A stretch of 64,000 nucleotides of DNA from CAZPQV01 sp964588705 (GCA_964588705.1 CAZPQV010000001.1:1-64000); one strand, 5' to 3'. Numbered from the stretch's first letter, positions 50,612-59,515 are shown. Notes: generated from the letters alone by a model not told the origin. Translations and numbers: made by a program.

Positions 50612-50755
50612 TTAGATTCTAGATTTCAGATTCTAGATTTCAGATTTTCATCTTTGTCTTTGTCTGATTTCTAAAAATAGTTAGAATTTGTTATTTAATT
50701 CAGCAACAAAAATTGCTATATTTTTTTGTCTGATATCTAAAGTCTGTAATCTGAT
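50612..50755. repeat. Degenerate 'TTCTAGATTTCAGA' phrase tract inside the ribosomal operon
   Basis: AGATTCTAGATTTCAG is repeated twice with the same wording, followed by ATCTTTGTCTTTGTCTGATTTC and, near the rpsR end, TCTGATATCTAAAGTCTGTAATCTGATATC. It is non-coding and lies between rpsR and rplI, a place where a compact operon would normally have little spacing. Confidence 0.8.
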
Positions 50756-50758
50756 ATC

Positions 50759-51061
50759 TTATTTCAGCATATCCGCAACATACGGCATCAGTGCCAAATG
50801 TCTTGCTCTTTTAATCGCTGCAGATACTTTTCTCTGGTATTTCAAAGAAGTTCCTGTATATCTTCTTGGAAGGATTTTCCCTTGCTCGTTCACGAACTGA
50901 AGAAGGAAATCAGCATCTTTATAATCTACATGCTTAATTCCGTATTTTTTGAATCTACAGTATTTCTTTTCAGATTTTGTATTGATATCAAGCGGAGTAA
51001 GGAATTTTACTTCAGATTCTCCTCCGGCTGAGGCTTGTTTTGCCATTTCATCTATTGCCAT
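50759..51061 (-). CDS. rpsR: 30S ribosomal protein S18
   Basis: A 100-residue S18 with the core YCRFKKYGIKHVDYKDADFL and SLKYQRKVSAAIKRARHLALMPYV. The N-terminal ~30 residues are an extension over the usual ~75 aa, as in other Flavobacteriia. It is 28 nt downstream of rpsF. Confidence 0.96.
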   Translation of the reverse strand: MAIDEMAKQASAGGESEVKFLTPLDINTKSEKKYCRFKKYGIKHVDYKDADFLLQFVNEQGKILPRRYTGTSLKYQRKVSAAIKRARHLALMPYVADMLK

Positions 51062-51089
51062 TGTAATAAATTTTTTAAAGGATTAAAGA

Positions 51090-51431
51090 TTAAGCTTTTG
51101 CAGTTTTGTTTTTCGCTCTTCTTGTAACAGCGTATTCTACTGCGTGTTTGTCAAGTTTTGTAGTAAGGTAACGGATTACTCTTTCGTCACGTTTGTAAGC
51201 AGTCTCAAGGTCTGCAACTACAGTTCCTTCACCTTTGAACTCGATCAAAGTGTAAAACCCATTCTTTTTCAGTTGAATTGGGTAAGCCAGTTTCTTTAGT
51301 CCCCAGTTTTCTTTGGCAACTATTTCGCAATTGTGGGCCTTCAAAAGGTCCTCAAATTTTTTCACTGCTTCCTCCACCTGTGCGTCAGATAGAACGGGAG
51401 TTAAAATGAAAACAGTTTCGTAATTGTTCAT
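51090..51431 (-). CDS. rpsF: 30S ribosomal protein S6
   Basis: A 113-residue S6: MNNYETVFILTPVLSDAQVEE, WGLKKLAYPIQLKKNGFYTL and RDERVIRYLTTKLDKHAVEY. It pairs with S18 on the 30S platform, and the two are cotranscribed as usual. I chose ATG 51431 since S6 proteins start MxxYE; an in-frame earlier start at 51491 would add unrelated residues. Confidence 0.96.
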   Translation of the reverse strand: MNNYETVFILTPVLSDAQVEEAVKKFEDLLKAHNCEIVAKENWGLKKLAYPIQLKKNGFYTLIEFKGEGTVVADLETAYKRDERVIRYLTTKLDKHAVEYAVTRRAKNKTAKA

Positions 51432-51499
51432 AATGTTAATAAATTTGTTAATTATTTCGAGGTGCAAAAGTAGGCAAACTTTCTGAATCACACAATAAA

Positions 51500-51640
51500 A
51501 GATTGAAAAAGTTGGAAGAAGGAAGCTCGAAGTCTGAAGTTTTTTATACTCCAGCGTTTTCTACGGAATTTCCAACTCTCCAATTCCCCAGTTCTCCGAC
51601 TCATATTTGGGCGTGCCCTTCACTCACTATCAGCTATTTT
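51500..51640. repeat. Degenerate phrase tract upstream of rpsF
   Basis: GTTGGAAGAAGGAAGCTCGAAGTCTGAAG followed by TTTCCAACTCTCCAATTCCCCAGTTCTCCGA, two degenerate wordings with different strands of the same vocabulary as 51914-51990. No ORF of normal composition. Confidence 0.65.
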
Positions 51641-51790
51641 GTCATCCTGAGCTTGTCGAAGGACGTTCGTTCAGGTCGGGCTATACACTGCAAGTCCTCG
51701 TTCCATTTACGTGCTCCCGAATCTTCGGAATCGCGCCAACGCTTACTCCGGGCTTTCCGTTGCTATCCCTCACGCGGAAACAAAAGTGAA
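51640..51790. repeat. Structured repeat element E2
   Basis: GTCATCCTGAGCTTGTCGAAGGACG is a widely seen dispersed phrase; the following CAGGTCGGGCTATACACTGC, CGCGCCAACGCTTACTCCGGG and CTTTCCGTTGCTATCCCTCACGCGG resemble a conserved Bacteroidetes repeat. TCGCGCCAACGCT (51731-51743) is the exact complement of a segment in E1 (22318-22330), and CCTGAGCTTGTCGAAG also echoes E1 in inverse form, so E1 and E2 are related elements on opposite strands. Confidence 0.65.
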
Positions 51791-51990
51791 CGATGAAGCT
51801 TGATGTATAAAGAAAAAAGAATAAAGTATAAAATATAAAATATGAAGGGTGACGTATAAGTTAAAAGTTATCAGAGTAAATTATAACATTTTCGACTTCC
51901 AGCNNNNNNNNNNCCCAACTCCCATCTTCCAGCGCCTAACACCCAACTTCCATCTTCCAACTTCCAGCTCCCAACTCTTAACTCCCAACT
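51790..51990. repeat. Degenerate phrase tract with a 10-N assembly gap (51904-51913)
   Basis: AGTATAAAATATAAAATATGAAGG is followed, past a stretch with nothing recognised, by the gap and then by CCCAACTCCCATCTTCCAGC, ACACCCAACTTCCATCTTCC, CAACTTCCAGCTCCCAACTC and so on: at least six imperfect versions of the unit CCAACTTCCA(G/T)CT. The assembly break occurs in this tract, as expected for a region where short reads collapse. Confidence 0.85.
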
Positions 51991-53351
51991 TCTCCTTCCT
52001 TATCCTTTTCACGCATTTCCTCCAGAAAATAATCTTTCTGTTTATCATAGAAGGATCGGTTGCTCACAAGAAGTGCAAATATGGATGAAATCATTCCTGC
52101 CAGCATCAAGAACATAATGAGTGAATAACGGTCAGTCATTTCCAAAACGATTATTGTGGAGGTAAATGGTGTTCTGGTAATTCCGGTTAAAAACGCCACC
52201 ATTCCTGCAAGAATTAAAACGTTGGTTTCGTTCGCAGTCAGTTTCATCCATTCAGAAATTACCGAGCCGAAAGATGCTCCTGCAGCAAGTGACGGTGCGA
52301 AAATACCGCCTGCGCCTCCCGATGAAAACGAAAGTGCCGTTCCCATCATTCTGAAAATCGGAACATACCAGTCTTCGTGTTTATTATCTGTGAATAGCGT
52401 TCGGTTCATAATGTCAGCACCCGAACCAAGCACTTCAATATTAATAAAATAAGCAACGGTTGCAATCACCAAAGCGATGAAAACCAAATAAGCAACGTGC
52501 GCTTTGTCATTTTTCAATCGGTTTTTCCACCGGCTTAAAGCAATCATAATCCCCGAAAGATGACTCGCTGCAATTCCGGCAATCGCAGAAACCACAATCA
52601 CAGGAATAATGATGGACATCGTAACGCTCTGGGTTTTGGGATAACCAAGATAAAGGTAACTTCCCGCGAAACTTTGCGCGGTAAGTCCGGCAATAATCAC
52701 AGCGGTAAACAATGCTGTCTTAAAATAAGAAAAATGCGTTTTCGATAGTTGTTCAATGGTGAAAACGATTCCTCCTAATGGTGTATTAAACGCTGCAGAA
52801 AGTCCGGCTGCGGCACTCGTCATTACCATATTTTTTTTGGAAACTCGTGGCCACCAACTCGGAAGCAACTGATGTATTTTAGTGAAAATTGAACCGGCAA
52901 TCTGTAGGGTAGGACCTTCACGGCCAATGGCACCACCACCGATTACCAATATTACTGAAGAAATAACTTTAATCAGTAGGATTTTTAAACTTAAAAAATG
53001 ATGAATGAGATGGTTTTCCCGTTTATTGGCCATATCAACCGAAGCCATTACCTGCGGAATTCCCGATCCTCGGGCGTAAGGTGCAAAACGTTTTACCAAC
53101 CACCACGAAAGCACGAAAGCCGTTGGCATAACGATAAAAATGGCGGCTTTGTTCCAATCGATGATGAAAGCAAGCAAATCTTCGCCCCATTTAAAAATCT
53201 TCGCATAAATCACCGCAGCAACACCCGTTACAAAAGAAGCAATCCAAAACGGAATGGCTTGCAGCAAATTGTGCCGCAACTTTTCGTTCCGAATATTATC
53301 AATGGATTTCTTTATACTTTGGCGAAAGTAATTGATGATTGATTTGAGCAT
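51978..53351 (-). CDS. ClC family chloride channel/transporter
   Basis: A 457-residue ClC protein with the ion-path motifs ARGSGIPQV, GREGPTLQ (the gating Glu of the GREGP motif is kept, as in H+/Cl- antiporters) and GGIFAPSLAAGASFG, over about 10-12 membrane helices. No C-terminal CBS domains. ATG 53351 (MLKSIINYFRQ) is preferred; an in-frame earlier codon at 53417 gives a poor start. The 3' end runs into the phrase tract. Confidence 0.93.
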   Translation of the reverse strand: MLKSIINYFRQSIKKSIDNIRNEKLRHNLLQAIPFWIASFVTGVAAVIYAKIFKWGEDLLAFIIDWNKAAIFIVMPTAFVLSWWLVKRFAPYARGSGIPQVMASVDMANKRENHLIHHFLSLKILLIKVISSVILVIGGGAIGREGPTLQIAGSIFTKIHQLLPSWWPRVSKKNMVMTSAAAGLSAAFNTPLGGIVFTIEQLSKTHFSYFKTALFTAVIIAGLTAQSFAGSYLYLGYPKTQSVTMSIIIPVIVVSAIAGIAASHLSGIMIALSRWKNRLKNDKAHVAYLVFIALVIATVAYFINIEVLGSGADIMNRTLFTDNKHEDWYVPIFRMMGTALSFSSGGAGGIFAPSLAAGASFGSVISEWMKLTANETNVLILAGMVAFLTGITRTPFTSTIIVLEMTDRYSLIMFLMLAGMISSIFALLVSNRSFYDKQKDYFLEEMREKDKEGEVGS

Positions 53352-53423
53352 TACCGAAAAATTCCGAAGATTTTCACAAAGATATTTTATTATTTGAAAG
53401 TAAAAAACCAAATGCAACTAAAA

Positions 53424-53454
53424 ACCCTTTCAGAGTTACGAACTTTGAAAGGGT
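53424..53454 (-). terminator. Terminator between the GNAT gene and the ClC gene
   Basis: On the minus strand, ACCCTTTCAAAGTT / (mismatch) ACTCTGAAAGGGT forms a 14-bp stem with a 4-nt loop and a T-run TTTTTAG. It ends the GNAT transcript 7 nt after its stop codon. Confidence 0.88.
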
Positions 53455-53460
53455 CTCGCT

Positions 53461-53937
53461 CTACATTTCAGACAAATTATTTATTGCATCTTTGGTCAAC
53501 CGGAAAACCGTCCATTCATCCATTGGTTTTGCACCTAATGATTTGTAAAATTCGATGGAAGGTGTGTTCCAGTCCAGAACGCTCCATTCCATACGACCGC
53601 AGTTTTTTTCTTTTGCGATTTTCGCGAGTTCAATCAGTAACTTTTTACCGTAACCTTTTCCACGGTAATCCGGTTCTACGAAAAGATCTTCCAGATAAAG
53701 TCCCGGTTTTCCAAGGAATGTGGAGAAATTAAAGAAATACAGTGCAAAACTTACGGGAATTCCATTTTCTTCACCGATTAATACTTTGGCAAAGTTGTTT
53801 TCGAAAATCTGTTTTTGGAGTTCTTCTGGCGTGGTAACCACATCATTTTCCAACTTTTCATAAACGGCAAGTTGATAAATGAGATTATAAATGGTTTGTG
53901 AATCGGAGGGTTGGGCTTTTCGGATGGTGAATGACAT
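53461..53937 (-). CDS. GNAT acetyltransferase, polyamine/thialysine-type
   Basis: A 158-residue acetyltransferase. The sequence FTIRKAQPSDSQTIYNLIYQLAVYE, LYLEDLFVEPDYRGKGYGKKLL and CGRMEWSVLDWNTPSIEFYKSLGA resemble spermidine/spermine N1-acetyltransferase and thialysine acetyltransferases (SSAT family). The acetyl-CoA loop R-G-K-G-Y-G is intact. Substrate is predicted only. Confidence 0.87.
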   Translation of the reverse strand: MSFTIRKAQPSDSQTIYNLIYQLAVYEKLENDVVTTPEELQKQIFENNFAKVLIGEENGIPVSFALYFFNFSTFLGKPGLYLEDLFVEPDYRGKGYGKKLLIELAKIAKEKNCGRMEWSVLDWNTPSIEFYKSLGAKPMDEWTVFRLTKDAINNLSEM

Positions 53938-53958
53938 GATTGTAATGTTCTTTTATTT

Positions 53959-54294
53959 TTAATACACAATTTTTTTTCGAACTTTCGAATTATCGGTAAA
54001 ATCAAAGTTATGAGGACTTCTTAAAGTCCAACATGGATCTTCTATATCTAAATTTTCATTAATTATCATTGTGAATTTTTCCATGCCCGGACTGTTGTTG
54101 GTGTTAATTTCAAAAGATTTTCCGTTTGAAATAATTTCCAAACCACTTTGGGAATCCCTTCCCATTCTAATTTCAAATTGATAAATTTTTTGAATTTCCG
54201 CCCATTTAAATTCTTCAATCTTATGATTTCTTGTAATGTAAAAGCCATCTTCAGTATATGTAAAAATACCGTCCTGCTGATAAATTTTGTCCAT
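53959..54294 (-). CDS. Unknown protein, probably the 3' part of a decayed membrane protein gene
   Basis: A 111-residue ORF of unknown function with a PH-like strand pattern (FTYTEDGFYITRNHKIEEFKWAEIQKI). In the same frame, coding-like sequence runs upstream of the ATG back to about 54396: FFSHNFRAGARIYEGDKEKS. A further piece with a membrane helix (AKIIIVISAIIIVYVFTNYP) lies at 54485-54399 in another frame and ends in TAA. The pieces fit one membrane protein disrupted by a frameshift or small deletion, or a base-call error. The start used here is therefore uncertain. Confidence 0.5.
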   Translation of the reverse strand: MDKIYQQDGIFTYTEDGFYITRNHKIEEFKWAEIQKIYQFEIRMGRDSQSGLEIISNGKSFEINTNNSPGMEKFTMIINENLDIEDPCWTLRSPHNFDFTDNSKVRKKIVY

Positions 54295-54534
54295 TTCAGT
54301 TTCAACCTGTTCATAACTTTTTTCTTTATCACCTTCGTAAATCCTTGCTCCCGCGCGAAAATTATGGCTGAAAAACTTAGAAATACGATGAAGTATGATT
54401 AAGTCTCATCGATGACAGGGTAATTTGTAAATACATAAACGATGATAATTGCTGAAATTACAATGATGATTTTTGCAGTATTCAAAGTGAAATTCTTTTT
54501 TCAAAAGTAATAATTTTTGACAGATTTCCTCGCA

Positions 54535-54564
54535 ATAAAAAACCTCCGAATAACTTCGAAGGTT
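54535..54564 (-). terminator. Terminator of the E2 gene
   Basis: On the minus strand AACCTTCGAA / TTCGGAGGTT (one G-U pair) has loop GTTA and T6, about 55 nt after the E2 stop codon. Confidence 0.8.
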
Positions 54565-54616
54565 CAATTTTTATAAAGTTTTTTACTTGCGACTTCTGTC
54601 TTCGAACTCCAAACTT

Positions 54617-55942
54617 CTAAATCTCTGTGTTCATATCCCAGTTCTCTAAGTAATCGTGAACGTGTTTCAGGAACATTCCGCCAAGGGAGCCGTCCACCAC
54701 ACGGTGATCGTAAGAGTGAGACATGAACATCAGCTGACGGATTGCAATCACATCGCCATCCGGAGTTTCAAGAACGGCAGGTTTTTTCACGATGGCACCA
54801 ATCGCCAAAATCGCCACCTGCGGCTGAGGAATAATCGGTGTTCCCATAAGATTGCCGAAACTTCCGACGTTCGAAATGGTGTAGGTTGCGCCCTGTGTAT
54901 CTTCCGGTCTCAGTTTTTTATTTCTTGCTCTGTAAGCAAGATCGTTGATGGCTTTTGCCAGACCAGAAAGCGATAATTGATCCGCATTTTTGATTACCGG
55001 AACGATAAGGTTTCCGTCCGGAAGTGCAGTTGCCATTCCGATATTGATATTTTTCTTTTTGATGATTTTATCGCCATCCACAGAAATATTTATCAGCGGA
55101 TAATCTTGAATTGCTTTTACAACAGCTTTTACGAAAATCGGCATAAAGGTGAGTCTTTCGCCTTCGCGCTTTTCGAATGCTGATTTGTGTTTTGCTCTCC
55201 ATTTTACCACGTTGGTAACGTCGGTTTCGATGAATGAAGTAACGTGTGGAGAAATTCTTTTTGAGTTCACCATCGCGTCTGCAATAATCTTGCGTACACG
55301 GTCCATCTGAATAATCTCGTCGCCTTGCGAAACCTGAACAGGAACTGCTTGAGGCTGAGCCTGAACTTGCGGTTGGCTTTGTGGTTGTTCTGCAACAGAA
55401 GCCGCTTTTGGGGCAGATCCACGGTTCGCAACGTAGGCTAAAATATCTTCTTTCGTGATTCTTCCTTCAAGCCCGCTTCCTTTGATGGATTTCAGTTCGG
55501 TTTCAGAAATATTTTCCTGTTGTGCAATAGATTTTACCAGTGGTGAAAGATATAAATCTCCCGAAAACTCTGCTGCAGGTTGAGTCTGAAGCGGTTTTTC
55601 GAGTTCTTTGATGTCTTCAGTAGTTGGTTGTGGCAGTTCGGTTTTTACTTCTTCTGCAGATTTTGGTTCCTGAGGTTGCTCTGCAATAGCTTCGCCTTCA
55701 CCCGCCACTTCAAGAATAGCGATGGCTTCACCTACTTTTGCAACTTCGTCTTTTTGTTTCAAAATCTTCACGATTTTCCCGGAAACCGGTGTCGGAACAT
55801 CGGAATCTACCTTATCGGTAGCAATTTCTACTACGGAATCGTCTTCGTTTACAGTGTCTCCTTCATTTGCCATCCAGTTGATGATGGTCGCTTCCATCAC
55901 ACCTTCTCCCATTGAGGGAAGTAATAACTTGTATTCTGCCAT
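54617..55942 (-). CDS. 2-oxoacid dehydrogenase complex E2 (dihydrolipoamide acyltransferase)
   Basis: A 441-residue core of a 2-oxoacid dehydrogenase complex. Domains: one lipoyl domain with the lipoylated Lys in TDKVDS (about 45), an Ala/Pro/Gln linker, the peripheral subunit-binding domain LYLSPLVKSIAQQENISETE...GSGLEGRITKEDILAY, a second Gln/Val/Pro-rich linker, and the catalytic domain with SYDHRVVDGSLGG (HxxxDG). The MGEGVMEATI N-terminus is like branched-chain E2 more than PDH or OGDH E2; no E1 genes are adjacent. ATG 55942 starts MAEYKLLLPS. Confidence 0.9.
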   Translation of the reverse strand: MAEYKLLLPSMGEGVMEATIINWMANEGDTVNEDDSVVEIATDKVDSDVPTPVSGKIVKILKQKDEVAKVGEAIAILEVAGEGEAIAEQPQEPKSAEEVKTELPQPTTEDIKELEKPLQTQPAAEFSGDLYLSPLVKSIAQQENISETELKSIKGSGLEGRITKEDILAYVANRGSAPKAASVAEQPQSQPQVQAQPQAVPVQVSQGDEIIQMDRVRKIIADAMVNSKRISPHVTSFIETDVTNVVKWRAKHKSAFEKREGERLTFMPIFVKAVVKAIQDYPLINISVDGDKIIKKKNINIGMATALPDGNLIVPVIKNADQLSLSGLAKAINDLAYRARNKKLRPEDTQGATYTISNVGSFGNLMGTPIIPQPQVAILAIGAIVKKPAVLETPDGDVIAIRQLMFMSHSYDHRVVDGSLGGMFLKHVHDYLENWDMNTEI

Positions 55943-56151
55943 TTTACTTTTTTGGAATTTTACAAATATATAAATTTTTTGATACAAAAATTATGAATTC
56001 AATAATTCGTAATTTTTAGATTATTTTTTTGTTGCGTTTAATCCTTAAAAATTAATGAAATTCAACCGTATTAAAATTTTAAAGATGCTTATTTAATGTT
56101 AAATAGCATTTTATTTTTAGAAAAAAGATATCATCTTTAAATTAATTCAAA

Positions 56152-56178
56152 TAAAAAATTCGGAATAAAATCCGAATT
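56152..56178 (-). terminator. lipB terminator
   Basis: On the minus strand AATTCGGA / TCCGAATT forms an 8-bp stem with a 6-nt loop followed by TTTTTTAT, 9 nt after the lipB stop codon. The adjoining 56000-56150 is AT-rich with nothing else recognised. Confidence 0.85.
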
Positions 56179-56187
56179 AATTAATTA

Positions 56188-56910
56188 TTATATAAAGGTT
56201 GCATCGAAGACCTCCGAAAAATGTTTCTTTATTTTTTCTTTTACTTCAGCAACTTCATCATCCGTGAATTTCCTCTCCAGTTCCCGCGCCATTGATGTCA
56301 CCGATTTGTCTTTAATTCCGCAGGGAATAATGTATTCGAAGTATCTTAAATCGGTATTTACGTTCAGTCCGAGACCGTGCATGGTAACCCATTTTGAGGT
56401 TTTCACACCCATCGCACAGATTTTTCTTGCATACGGTTTTCCAACATCCAGCCAAACTCCGGTTTCGCCTTCGCTGCGTTCACCTTTCAGGCCGTATTCT
56501 GCGAGCATTCTGATGATTACTTCCTCAAGATTTCGCATATATAAATAAATGTCGGATTTAAAATTATCCAAATCAATAATGGGATAGCCGACAACCTGAC
56601 CAAAACCGTGATAAGTAATGTCTCCACCACGATTGGTCTTCACGAAAGTCGCATCAATCTGCCTAAGTTTTTCTTCATTGGCGAGCATATTGTGTTCGTC
56701 GCCGCTTTTACCTAAAGTGTAAACGTGAGGATGCTCTACAAACAGGAAATGGTTTTCGGTTTCTTCGTAAATTCCGTCGGTTCTGTCGCGGTTTTTCAGT
56801 TTTTGATTGATGATGGCGTTCATCAGATTTTCCTGGTAGTTGAAGGCGGCTTCATAGTTTAAAATCCCAAGATCCTCAAACTGAACTTTTCTATTTTGTG
56901 TGATGGTCAT
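56188..56910 (-). CDS. lipB: Lipoyl(octanoyl) transferase LipB
   Basis: A 240-residue enzyme moving octanoyl groups from ACP to the lipoyl domain of E2/GcvH. RGGDITYHGFGQVVGYPIIDL and ARKICAMGVKTSKW with the catalytic Lys, and the catalytic Cys in IIPCGIKDK, are all present. It would serve the E2 at 54617-55942. A TATTTTTG box (56935-56928) lies at the end of trpA, so it probably has its own promoter besides trp readthrough. Confidence 0.95.
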   Translation of the reverse strand: MTITQNRKVQFEDLGILNYEAAFNYQENLMNAIINQKLKNRDRTDGIYEETENHFLFVEHPHVYTLGKSGDEHNMLANEEKLRQIDATFVKTNRGGDITYHGFGQVVGYPIIDLDNFKSDIYLYMRNLEEVIIRMLAEYGLKGERSEGETGVWLDVGKPYARKICAMGVKTSKWVTMHGLGLNVNTDLRYFEYIIPCGIKDKSVTSMARELERKFTDDEVAEVKEKIKKHFSEVFDATFI

Positions 56911-56939
56911 CTGAAAATTTTGTAATGCAAAAATAGAAA

Positions 56940-57674
56940 TTATTTTATTATGCTATGAATAAAATCTTTTCCTTTTTCTTCCCAATTTTGGTTTTCGAGC
57001 AGAATTTTCACAAAAGCGGTCCCGATAATTCCGCCTTGAGTTTGTTGGGTAACTGATTCAAAATCCAATTTATTTTTAATGCCAAAGCCTACGAATACAG
57101 GGTTTTTTAACTCAAGATTTCCAATTCTTTTGAGATATTCTTCGTTGTTAACTTGTTTTTCAGTATTGCCGGTGGTAGAAGAAGAACTTACGGCATAGAG
57201 AAAACCCGAACTCAGACTGTCCAGATATTTAATGCGTTCATTCGAGGTTTCCGGAGTGATGAGAAAAATGAAATGAAGTCCATATTTTTCGATGATTGCT
57301 CTATAGTTTTTCTCGAATTCAACTGGTGGCAAATCGGGAATGATTAATCCGTAAATCCCGCAATTAGCACATTTTTGGCAAAATTTTTCGAAACCGAATT
57401 GCATTACAGGGTTGATATATCCCATTAAAACTTTAGGAATTGTAACCGAATCTTTTATTTCCAAAAGCTGCGCAAATAAGGTTTGAAGATTCATTCCGCT
57501 TTTCAATGCGCGCACGTGAGCCTGCTGAATTACAGGGCCATCGGCGACAGGATCGGAGTAGGGAATTCCAATTTCCATAAAATCTGCACCACTTTTCTGA
57601 ATCAACTCGGCAACTTTTCCGGTATCGTTCAAATTTGGAATTCCTGCGGTGAAATATATATTAAGTTTTTTCAT
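56940..57674 (-). CDS. trpA: Tryptophan synthase alpha subunit
   Basis: A 244-residue TIM-barrel that cleaves indole-3-glycerol phosphate to indole, passed to TrpB. The catalytic Glu is in FMEIGIPYSDPVADGP and Asp in SDP; the phosphate-binding end has VGFGIKN. It is the last gene of the trp operon, 10 nt after trpB. Confidence 0.97.
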   Translation of the reverse strand: MKKLNIYFTAGIPNLNDTGKVAELIQKSGADFMEIGIPYSDPVADGPVIQQAHVRALKSGMNLQTLFAQLLEIKDSVTIPKVLMGYINPVMQFGFEKFCQKCANCGIYGLIIPDLPPVEFEKNYRAIIEKYGLHFIFLITPETSNERIKYLDSLSSGFLYAVSSSSTTGNTEKQVNNEEYLKRIGNLELKNPVFVGFGIKNKLDFESVTQQTQGGIIGTAFVKILLENQNWEEKGKDFIHSIIK

Positions 57675-57684
57675 TTTATGTAAA

Positions 57685-58875
57685 TTAATGTTCTTCGTTC
57701 ATGGCTTTTAAATAGGTTTCCATATCTTTATCTCCTCGTCCGCTAAGACAAATGACCACGGTTTTGTCTGTTTCAAATTTCTTTTTATCTAAAACTGCCA
57801 ATGCGTGCGCGCTTTCAAGCGCGGGAATAATGCCTTCAAGTTTGGTGACCTCAAAAGCCGATTTTAGGGCTTCATCATCATTAATACTGAAAAATTCAGC
57901 CCGTTTATTCTGAAATAAATTTGCGTGGAAAGGTCCGATTCCCGGATAATCGAGTCCTGCGGAAATGGAATGCGGTTCTGTAACTTGCCCGTCGGAATCC
58001 TGCATTACCAAGCTTTTGCTTCCATGAAGAACACCTTCGGTTCCTAAAAAAGTGGTTGCAGCAGATTTTCCGGAATCAATTCCGTGTCCTCCGGCTTCGG
58101 CAGCGATAATTTTCACTTCATTATGATTTACAAAGTGATAGAAAGTTCCTGCAGCATTGCTTCCGCCGCCAACACAGGCAATCACGTAATCCGGATATTC
58201 TGTGCCTGAAATCTCTTTTAATTGCCATTTGATTTCTTCTGAAATAATACTCTGAAACCGCGCAACCAAATCTGGAAAGGGATGCGGACCAACCACACTT
58301 CCAATGATATAATGGGTGGTAGTAGCATTATTAATCCAATCGCGAAGAGCTTCATTTACAGCATCTTTCAAAGTTTTTGAGCCGGAAGTTGCCGGAACTA
58401 CTTTTGCACCAAGCATTTTCATTCGGGCAACGTTTGGTGCCTGTCGTGCAATATCAACTTCGCCCATATAAACGATGCATTCCAAACCCAAAAGTGCGGA
58501 TGCAGTGGCTGTAGCAACACCGTGTTGTCCGGCGCCGGTTTCGGCAATAATTCTGTTTTTGCCAAGTCGTTTTGCCAAAAGAGCCTGTCCCAGCGCATTA
58601 TTTATTTTGTGAGCTCCGGTATGGTTTAGGTCTTCACGTTTCAGGAATATTTTTGTGCCATATTTTTTACTTAAATTTTCAGCAAAATATAGGGGAGTAG
58701 CGCGTCCCACATAATCTTTCAGTAGAGCTCGGAATTCGTTCTGAAAATCTTCTGATTCAATAATATTGAGGTATTTATCCTGAAGTTCTTTTACATTCGG
58801 ATAAAGCATTTCCGGAACGAACGCACCTCCGAAATTACCATAATATCCGTATTCATCGGGATTTTTATAATTCAT
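57685..58875 (-). CDS. trpB: Tryptophan synthase beta chain
   Basis: A 396-residue PLP enzyme joining indole and serine. PLP Lys is in HTGAHKINNALGQ (near 88), the phosphate cup is GGGSNAAGTF, and ETGAGQHGVATA is the substrate loop. Its start overlaps the end of trpF by 11 nt, giving coupled translation. Confidence 0.98.
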   Translation of the reverse strand: MNYKNPDEYGYYGNFGGAFVPEMLYPNVKELQDKYLNIIESEDFQNEFRALLKDYVGRATPLYFAENLSKKYGTKIFLKREDLNHTGAHKINNALGQALLAKRLGKNRIIAETGAGQHGVATATASALLGLECIVYMGEVDIARQAPNVARMKMLGAKVVPATSGSKTLKDAVNEALRDWINNATTTHYIIGSVVGPHPFPDLVARFQSIISEEIKWQLKEISGTEYPDYVIACVGGGSNAAGTFYHFVNHNEVKIIAAEAGGHGIDSGKSAATTFLGTEGVLHGSKSLVMQDSDGQVTEPHSISAGLDYPGIGPFHANLFQNKRAEFFSINDDEALKSAFEVTKLEGIIPALESAHALAVLDKKKFETDKTVVICLSGRGDKDMETYLKAMNEEH

Positions 58876-59515
58876 AATTGCTGATTTTAGATTTAAAAAG
58901 TTTTATTTTTTCGAGGTCTTTAATACCGGGTTGAATTTCAAATTTTGAATTAATATCAATTGCAAAAGGTTTGTTTTTAATCAAAAACATTTGATTAAAA
59001 TTTTCGAGTGAAATTCCTCCGCTCAAAAAATAGGGTTTCGGGATTTCGATTTGGTTTAAAATACTCCAGTTAAAGGTTTGTCCGGTTCCTCCAAAAGCTT
59101 TAGAATCGGTGTCGAACAGGAAGTAATCTATTTCGTCTAAATTCCAAGATTCTATTGCTGGCATTTGATTTTCGATTCTGAAAACTTTGATGATCTTAAT
59201 ATTTTCACCTAACGTCTGTTTTAATCTTTGTATAAATATTTCATCTTCGTTTCCGTGCATTTGAACGATGTCGAGTTGAGCTTCGTTTACCGTTTCAACA
59301 ATACCTTTAATACTTTCATTCACAAAAACACCAACTTTTCTAAAATGAGGAATTTCTGCAATGTTCTTTAAATTTAAATGATTCAATACAAAACGTGGTG
59401 ATTTTTCATAAAATATAAATCCAAGAAAATCTATATTTAAATCAATTAATTCCCGAATTTGTTGCATTTGCGTTAATCCGCAGACTTTAATCTTCAAATC
59501 ATTATTTTGATTCAT
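58865..59515 (-). CDS. trpF: Phosphoribosylanthranilate isomerase
   Basis: A 216-residue TIM-barrel with the catalytic Cys in KVCGLT, the conserved QMHGNED and the C-terminal SGGISLENF phosphate loop. It overlaps trpC by 4 nt (ATGA) and trpB by 11 nt. trpF and trpC are separate genes here, unlike the fused enzyme in enterobacteria. Confidence 0.95.
   Translation of the reverse strand: MNQNNDLKIKVCGLTQMQQIRELIDLNIDFLGFIFYEKSPRFVLNHLNLKNIAEIPHFRKVGVFVNESIKGIVETVNEAQLDIVQMHGNEDEIFIQRLKQTLGENIKIIKVFRIENQMPAIESWNLDEIDYFLFDTDSKAFGGTGQTFNWSILNQIEIPKPYFLSGGISLENFNQMFLIKNKPFAIDINSKFEIQPGIKDLEKIKLFKSKISNYEL

Noticed and set aside
51503..51796. 97-codon ORF in the gap upstream of rpsF
   Set aside because: It translates repeat wording (E2 element and phrase tract) rather than a conserved protein.
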